Shown: positions 60,513 to 64,000 of the stretch, piece by piece
Layout of the letters: the number at the start of each line of letters is the position of its first letter
Numbering within the stretch: position 1 is the stretch's first letter
Assembly: GCA_965659595.1 (NCBI GenBank)
Contig: CBFHWN010000002.1
Location: 1-64,000 of the forward strand
Reading direction: 5' to 3'
Source of the DNA: Casp-actino8 sp965659595
GTDB taxonomy: Bacteria > Actinomycetota > Acidimicrobiia > Acidimicrobiales > Ilumatobacteraceae
DNA: 64,000 nucleotides
Position numbers and translations under genes: made by a program
Notes under the pieces: generated by a model
The model's database searches: none
What the model was told of the DNA's origin: nothing
Seen by the model: only the letters and a program-made list of their open reading frames with translations

Positions 60513-60909
60513 TGGCTTTGATCTCTTCGGCGATCTTCAACGTGATGTCGCTCTGAGGAACCGCGGTCTGCATCGACATGATCTTCATCATGTCGCCTTC
60601 GACCTTGATCTTGCCGGTCATGAACGCCTGCATGGCGACGGCTTGGTCGCCCAAGGCAAACATGGCGCGTGCAGTGGCCCAGTCGGTGGTGACCGTGGCA
60701 TCGGGACCTTCGAGTTCACCGAGTTCCATCTGCATGTCTCCCGACGACGTGTCGACGTAGCTCTTGATCTCGCCATTTCCGAACGGCACGTCGGTGATCA
60801 CCTGATTGATGCGGATGACGGCCGTGATCTTGGGCGTCTCGCCTTCGTACTTGGCCCGGATCGCGCGAGCGGCGTCCATCCATTCGTCGGAGAGGAATTC
60901 GTGACTCAT
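60502..60909 (-). CDS. SCP2 sterol-binding domain protein
   Basis: A 135-residue protein of the SCP2 lipid-binding fold, with SYVDTSSGDMQMELGELEG, MQAFMTGKIKVEGDMMK and the C-terminal helix. SCP2 domains bind sterols or acyl-CoA in a hydrophobic tunnel, and in eukaryotes are fused to MFE-2. ATG 60909 is supported by TATGGT 7 nt upstream. Confidence 0.88.
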   Translation of the reverse strand: MSHEFLSDEWMDAARAIRAKYEGETPKITAVIRINQVITDVPFGNGEIKSYVDTSSGDMQMELGELEGPDATVTTDWATARAMFALGDQAVAMQAFMTGKIKVEGDMMKIMSMQTAVPQSDITLKIAEEIKAITN

Positions 60910-60916
60910 GCTCGGG

Positions 60917-60922
60917 ACCATA
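60917..60922 (-). promoter_or_regulatory. -10 element TATGGT, leaderless SCP2 start
   Basis: On the minus strand TATGGT ends 7 nt before ATG 60909, inside the short gap after the MenC-type gene. It allows the SCP2 gene to be transcribed on its own. Confidence 0.45.
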
Positions 60923-60928
60923 CTCGGA

Positions 60929-62068
60929 TCACCGGCCGACCTCCACCGTCGAAGTGGTGACCGAGTCGAGGAATTCGCCGTCGATGTCGATTCCGCTACC
61001 GGGTCGGGTCGGAACGACGACGTGACCATCGTGAAGGCGAACCGGCTCGTCGACGATGTCGCGAGCCCAGAAGCGCTCCGATGCCGAGACGTCGCCCGTG
61101 AGGGTGAAGTTTGGCAGGGCGGCGAGAGCGAGATTCATCGCGCGACCGATCCCGGTTTCGAGCATCCCGCCGCACCACACGGGAACACCGCGCTCGGCGC
61201 ACACGTCGTGCACGCGTACGGCTTCGAGGTATCCGCCGACTCTGCCTGCCTTGATGTTGACGATGGAGCAGGCACCACGCTCGATGGCATCGATGGCGGC
61301 AGCGGCCGAGGTGATCGACTCGTCGAGGCAGATCGGTGTCGCGACCTGACGTGCGATGATGGCGTGGCCAGTCACGTCGTCCTCGGGCAGTGGCTGTTCG
61401 ATGAGCAGGAGACCGAATTCGTCGAGACGCGCCAGGTGGGCTCCGTCGTTGCGGGTGTAGGCAGTGTTGGCATCGACTTGAAGAGGGATCGAGTCGCCGA
61501 AAGTTCGACGGATTTCGGCGACCGGCTCGAGATCCCATCCCGGTTCGATCTTCAACTTGATACGCACGTAACCGTCGTCGAGATAGCGACCGACGGCAGT
61601 CACCAGTTGATCGATCGAATCCATGATCCCGACCGAGACTCCCGAGGGAACGCGGTCGCGTGTCGCACCGAATCGCTCCGCCATCGACACGCCGTGGCAC
61701 CGAAGCTGGGCATCGATCACTGCTGCCTCGAGCGCCCCCTTCGACATGCGATGGTCTTTCACCGGTTCGAGAATCGAGGCGACTCCGTCGGCATCGAGCC
61801 GACCGTCGTCGTGCTCGAGCAGACGCGGAATCAGGTGTTGCACGCTGACGTGTTGGCACGCCTCGACGTATTCGCTCGAGTACAGAGGTTCGTTGCCGGC
61901 GACGCATTCACCCCACCCCTCGACCCCTTCGGCTTCGACGCGCACGAGCAGAATGTCTCGCGCGGTTTCGGTCCCGAACGAGGTGCGAAACGGTGTCACG
62001 AGTGGCAAGGAGATTCGACGAAGTTCGATCCGGTCGACGTGGATCGGGGGGAGAGATTCACGAACCAT
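60929..62068 (-). CDS. menC: enolase-superfamily o-succinylbenzoate synthase / NSAR
   Basis: A 379-residue mandelate-racemase-like enzyme. The catalytic lysines are in VRIKLKIEPGWD (KxK) and NIKAGRVGG; metal ligands are in QVDANTAY, LLIEQPL and LDESI. Members either make o-succinylbenzoate for menaquinone or racemise N-succinyl amino acids (NSAR), often both. ATG 62068 overlaps the GNAT gene by 11 bp. No other men gene is nearby, and the GNAT neighbour rather suggests NSAR activity. The symbol menC is therefore provisional. Confidence 0.85.
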   Translation of the reverse strand: MVRESLPPIHVDRIELRRISLPLVTPFRTSFGTETARDILLVRVEAEGVEGWGECVAGNEPLYSSEYVEACQHVSVQHLIPRLLEHDDGRLDADGVASILEPVKDHRMSKGALEAAVIDAQLRCHGVSMAERFGATRDRVPSGVSVGIMDSIDQLVTAVGRYLDDGYVRIKLKIEPGWDLEPVAEIRRTFGDSIPLQVDANTAYTRNDGAHLARLDEFGLLLIEQPLPEDDVTGHAIIARQVATPICLDESITSAAAAIDAIERGACSIVNIKAGRVGGYLEAVRVHDVCAERGVPVWCGGMLETGIGRAMNLALAALPNFTLTGDVSASERFWARDIVDEPVRLHDGHVVVPTRPGSGIDIDGEFLDSVTTSTVEVGR

Positions 62069-62828
62069 GGGCAAGAGTCTCCTCGATCGGGCGTCGTGAC
62101 ACCACGTACTCGGCGTCGGCGGTGACCCCCATGATGTGACCGGCCTCGAGCAGGGGCCCGAGTTGCGACCTGATGTCTCGACGCCAGTGGTGGGCGTCGG
62201 AGGGCTCGGTCCGACGAATCTCGACGATGTCGTGAGGAATCGTGACCAATTCGTCGGTCTCGTCGGCAACGATCGGTGCAAGCACCCCAGTATCGGCTGC
62301 GAGGGAGCGTGGTGCGTCGACGCTCCAGTAGGCGAGGATGCGGTCGCTGTCATCGATGCCGTTGATGTGATCGCCGAGAGCCCCGTAGAAGTCGACGTGA
62401 TAACTGATCGCCACCGCACCGAGGACGTGGAGGTTGAACCAGGCATTTCGCCGAACGAGTGGGTCGAACGTCCAGGTCACGGCCGACAGTTCACGTTCGC
62501 GACTCCAATGGCGTTGGTGCCGTTTCACGAGACGTCCGAGACCTGTGTGCTGGAAGGCGGGTTCGATGCCGGTGATGTGCGAATGCAGACACCATTGCTG
62601 TGCGTCCCCGTGATGGTGGCGGGCGAGCATGCCGAACGAGACCCCCACCATGTCGTTTTCCACAAAGGCGCCAGCTACGTAACCACCGGCGTGGGCGAGG
62701 GCCATGAGGAACGACGAACTGACGAAGGCACCCGGCTCGGTTCCCCAGATTCGGTCGGCCACACGGAGGAGTTCGTCCATGTCGCCCAATTCGTCGAGGG
62801 TGCGGATCACGAGGTCGTCGGATGCCAT
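62058..62828 (-). CDS. GNAT acyltransferase (COG3375-like)
   Basis: A 256-residue GNAT-fold protein. TGIEPAFQHTGLGRLVKRHQ resembles the acyl-CoA motif, and WTFDPLVRRNAWFNLHVLGA and YHVDFYGALGD are typical of the COG3375 group. Some members next to NSAR enzymes transfer succinyl groups to D-amino acids. ATG 62828 gives the shortest natural N-terminus. It overlaps the enolase-superfamily gene. Confidence 0.82.
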   Translation of the reverse strand: MASDDLVIRTLDELGDMDELLRVADRIWGTEPGAFVSSSFLMALAHAGGYVAGAFVENDMVGVSFGMLARHHHGDAQQWCLHSHITGIEPAFQHTGLGRLVKRHQRHWSRERELSAVTWTFDPLVRRNAWFNLHVLGAVAISYHVDFYGALGDHINGIDDSDRILAYWSVDAPRSLAADTGVLAPIVADETDELVTIPHDIVEIRRTEPSDAHHWRRDIRSQLGPLLEAGHIMGVTADAEYVVSRRPIEETLAHGS

Positions 62829-62950
62829 CGCTTCTTGTTGTAGCAGTCGGCGCACGGCGGGTCGGGCCGGTCACCCGTCACGTCAAGTGAACGAAATGTC
62901 AAACCGGTTCTTCGTGGCCATGGTCGACCGGCCACGATAGGAACTTGTCT

Positions 62951-64000
62951 ATGGCTCGCATCCTGGTCACTGAAGAGATCGCCGAAGGAGGCCTCGATCG
63001 TCTCCGGGCAGCCGGGCACGACGTGATCGTCGACACCAACGTCTCTGCCGAGGCCCTTCCGGCCGCTTTGGCTGGCGTTCACGCCCTCATCATCCGATCA
63101 GCGACTCAGGTGACCGCCGAGGTGTTGGCGGCCGCCTCCGACCTCATGGTGGTGGGTCGGGCTGGCATCGGTCTCGACAATGTCGACGTCGAAGCGGCCA
63201 CGACGCGCGGAGTCATGGTCGTCAACGCGCCGCAGAGCAACATCGTGTCGGCCGCCGAACACACCATGGCGTTGCTGCTGGCATCGGCGCGCAACGTCGC
63301 TCAGGCGCATTCGGCCTTGAAAGCGGGTCGGTGGGAACGCAGCCGCTGGGAGGGTGTCGAACTGGCCGACAAGACTCTCGGCATCGTCGGTCTCGGACGC
63401 ATCGGAAAATTGGTGGCCCAGCGGGCGTCCGGCTTCGGAATGCGACTCGTGGCGTACGACCCGTTCGTCACTGCTGATCGTGCTCGTCAGATGAACGTCG
63501 ATCTGTTGTCTCTCGACGACGTGATCGCTGAGAGCGACTTCGTCACGGTCCACCTGCCGAAGACGAAGGAGACGAAGGGGATCATCGGGCGAGACCTGTT
63601 GGCCAAGGCCAAACCCGATCTCCGAGTGATCAACGTGGCTCGTGGTGGCATCGTCGACGAGGAGGCGCTGGCCGAGGCGATCCGATCGGGGCAGATCGCC
63701 GGCGCGGCTCTCGACGTGTTCGACGTCGAGCCCTGCACCGAGAGCCCGCTGTTCGAACTCGACTCCGTGGTCGTCACCCCTCATCTCGGCGCCAGCACCC
63801 GGGAGGCTCAGGACAAAGCTGGCGACACCATCGCCGACATGGTTCAGCTTGCGCTGGCCGGAGATTTCGTTCCGTTCGCCGTCAACGTCTCGGCGGCCGA
63901 GGCGAATGAGACGCTGCGACCATTCCTTCCGCTCGCCGAACGACTCGGGCGACTCTTCGCCCGTCTAGTCGACCAGGTGCCCACACAACTCGACATCAGC
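62951..64000 (+). CDS. serA: D-3-phosphoglycerate dehydrogenase, 5' part
   Basis: The first 350 residues of a SerA, cut by the right edge. It begins MARILVTEEIAEGGLDRL and has the NAD-binding LGIVGLGRIGKLVAQRA, the catalytic Arg region NVARGGIVDEEAL and the His motif VVVTPHLGAST. SerA makes phosphohydroxypyruvate for serine. The missing part would hold the long intervening and ACT domains of the actinobacterial type. Upstream is a 122-bp gap with no clear promoter; the TAGGAA 7 nt before the ATG is a poor -10. Confidence 0.95.
   Translation, partial: MARILVTEEIAEGGLDRLRAAGHDVIVDTNVSAEALPAALAGVHALIIRSATQVTAEVLAAASDLMVVGRAGIGLDNVDVEAATTRGVMVVNAPQSNIVSAAEHTMALLLASARNVAQAHSALKAGRWERSRWEGVELADKTLGIVGLGRIGKLVAQRASGFGMRLVAYDPFVTADRARQMNVDLLSLDDVIAESDFVTVHLPKTKETKGIIGRDLLAKAKPDLRVINVARGGIVDEEALAEAIRSGQIAGAALDVFDVEPCTESPLFELDSVVVTPHLGASTREAQDKAGDTIADMVQLALAGDFVPFAVNVSAAEANETLRPFLPLAERLGRLFARLVDQVPTQLDIS

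Noticed and set aside
60908..62125. 405-codon plus-strand open frame over menC
   Set aside because: Shadow of a strongly supported enolase-superfamily gene.
1..64000. tRNA genes, CRISPR arrays, insertion sequences, prophage or toxin-antitoxin genes
   Set aside because: I looked for cloverleaf, repeat-spacer and transposase signals on both strands and saw none.

Overview
The window is a GC-rich bacterial chromosome segment with many GTG starts and dense, overlapping operons. Its gene order is typical of Actinobacteria: ribosomal S10/spc/alpha block, then truA-rplM-rpsI-glmM-glmS-acpS-nnr-alr-tsaE-tsaB-rimI-tsaD-groES-groEL, and further on iscS-mnmA-(MetE/UROD-like)-ligA. MFE-2-like dehydrogenases, an SCP2-domain protein and a MurA with Asp at the usual Cys position also fit. 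My best guess is a free-living actinobacterium of the Acidimicrobiia (Ilumatobacter-like) type; that placement is an inference from style and gene order, not from a search. I saw no tRNA, rRNA, insertion sequence, prophage or CRISPR array.

Layout. 1-3.3 kb: end of an HtrA-type protease, an alpha/beta hydrolase and a convergent BKACE (DUF849) enzyme with three phased 14-bp repeats upstream. 3.3-19.7 kb: one long plus-strand translation block (rplC to rpsI) with secY, adk, infA, rpoA and truA embedded. rpsJ is absent from its usual place before rplC, and infA appears to start with CTG behind a perfect Shine-Dalgarno. 19.7-27.4 kb: cell-wall precursor and metabolite-repair genes (glmM, a 1126-residue GlmS-like protein, acpS, nnr, alr). 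27.4-35 kb: a t6A tRNA-modification operon (tsaE, tsaB, rimI, tsaD) with dus and maf, then groES-groEL under two CIRCE operators. 35-43 kb: glpX, an S9 peptidase, a duplicated acidic protein next to a J-domain protein, an MFS transporter divergent from murA, then a NifU-type protein, MeaB and an enoyl-CoA hydratase.

44-55 kb: a glycosyltransferase, AzlCD exporter, Dps, SRPBCC protein, GalT-type enzyme, methyltransferase, then iscS, mnmA, a MetE/UROD-like protein and ligA. 55-64 kb: a PASTA-domain pseudokinase, an SDR and MFS pair, an SCP2 protein, a GNAT plus enolase-superfamily (MenC/NSAR) pair, and the start of serA.

How it works together. Most of the window is housekeeping: translation, protein export, peptidoglycan precursor synthesis, tRNA modification and chaperones. 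The most notable regulatory signal is a -10-like TAnnnT hexamer placed 6-9 nt before the start codon of at least sixteen genes on both strands, implying widespread leaderless transcription; these hexamers also help decide start codons. The most unusual proteins are the giant GlmS-like enzyme (insert after the nucleophile plus extra C-terminal domain) and the PASTA pseudokinase. Six convergent gene pairs overlap at their 3' ends.
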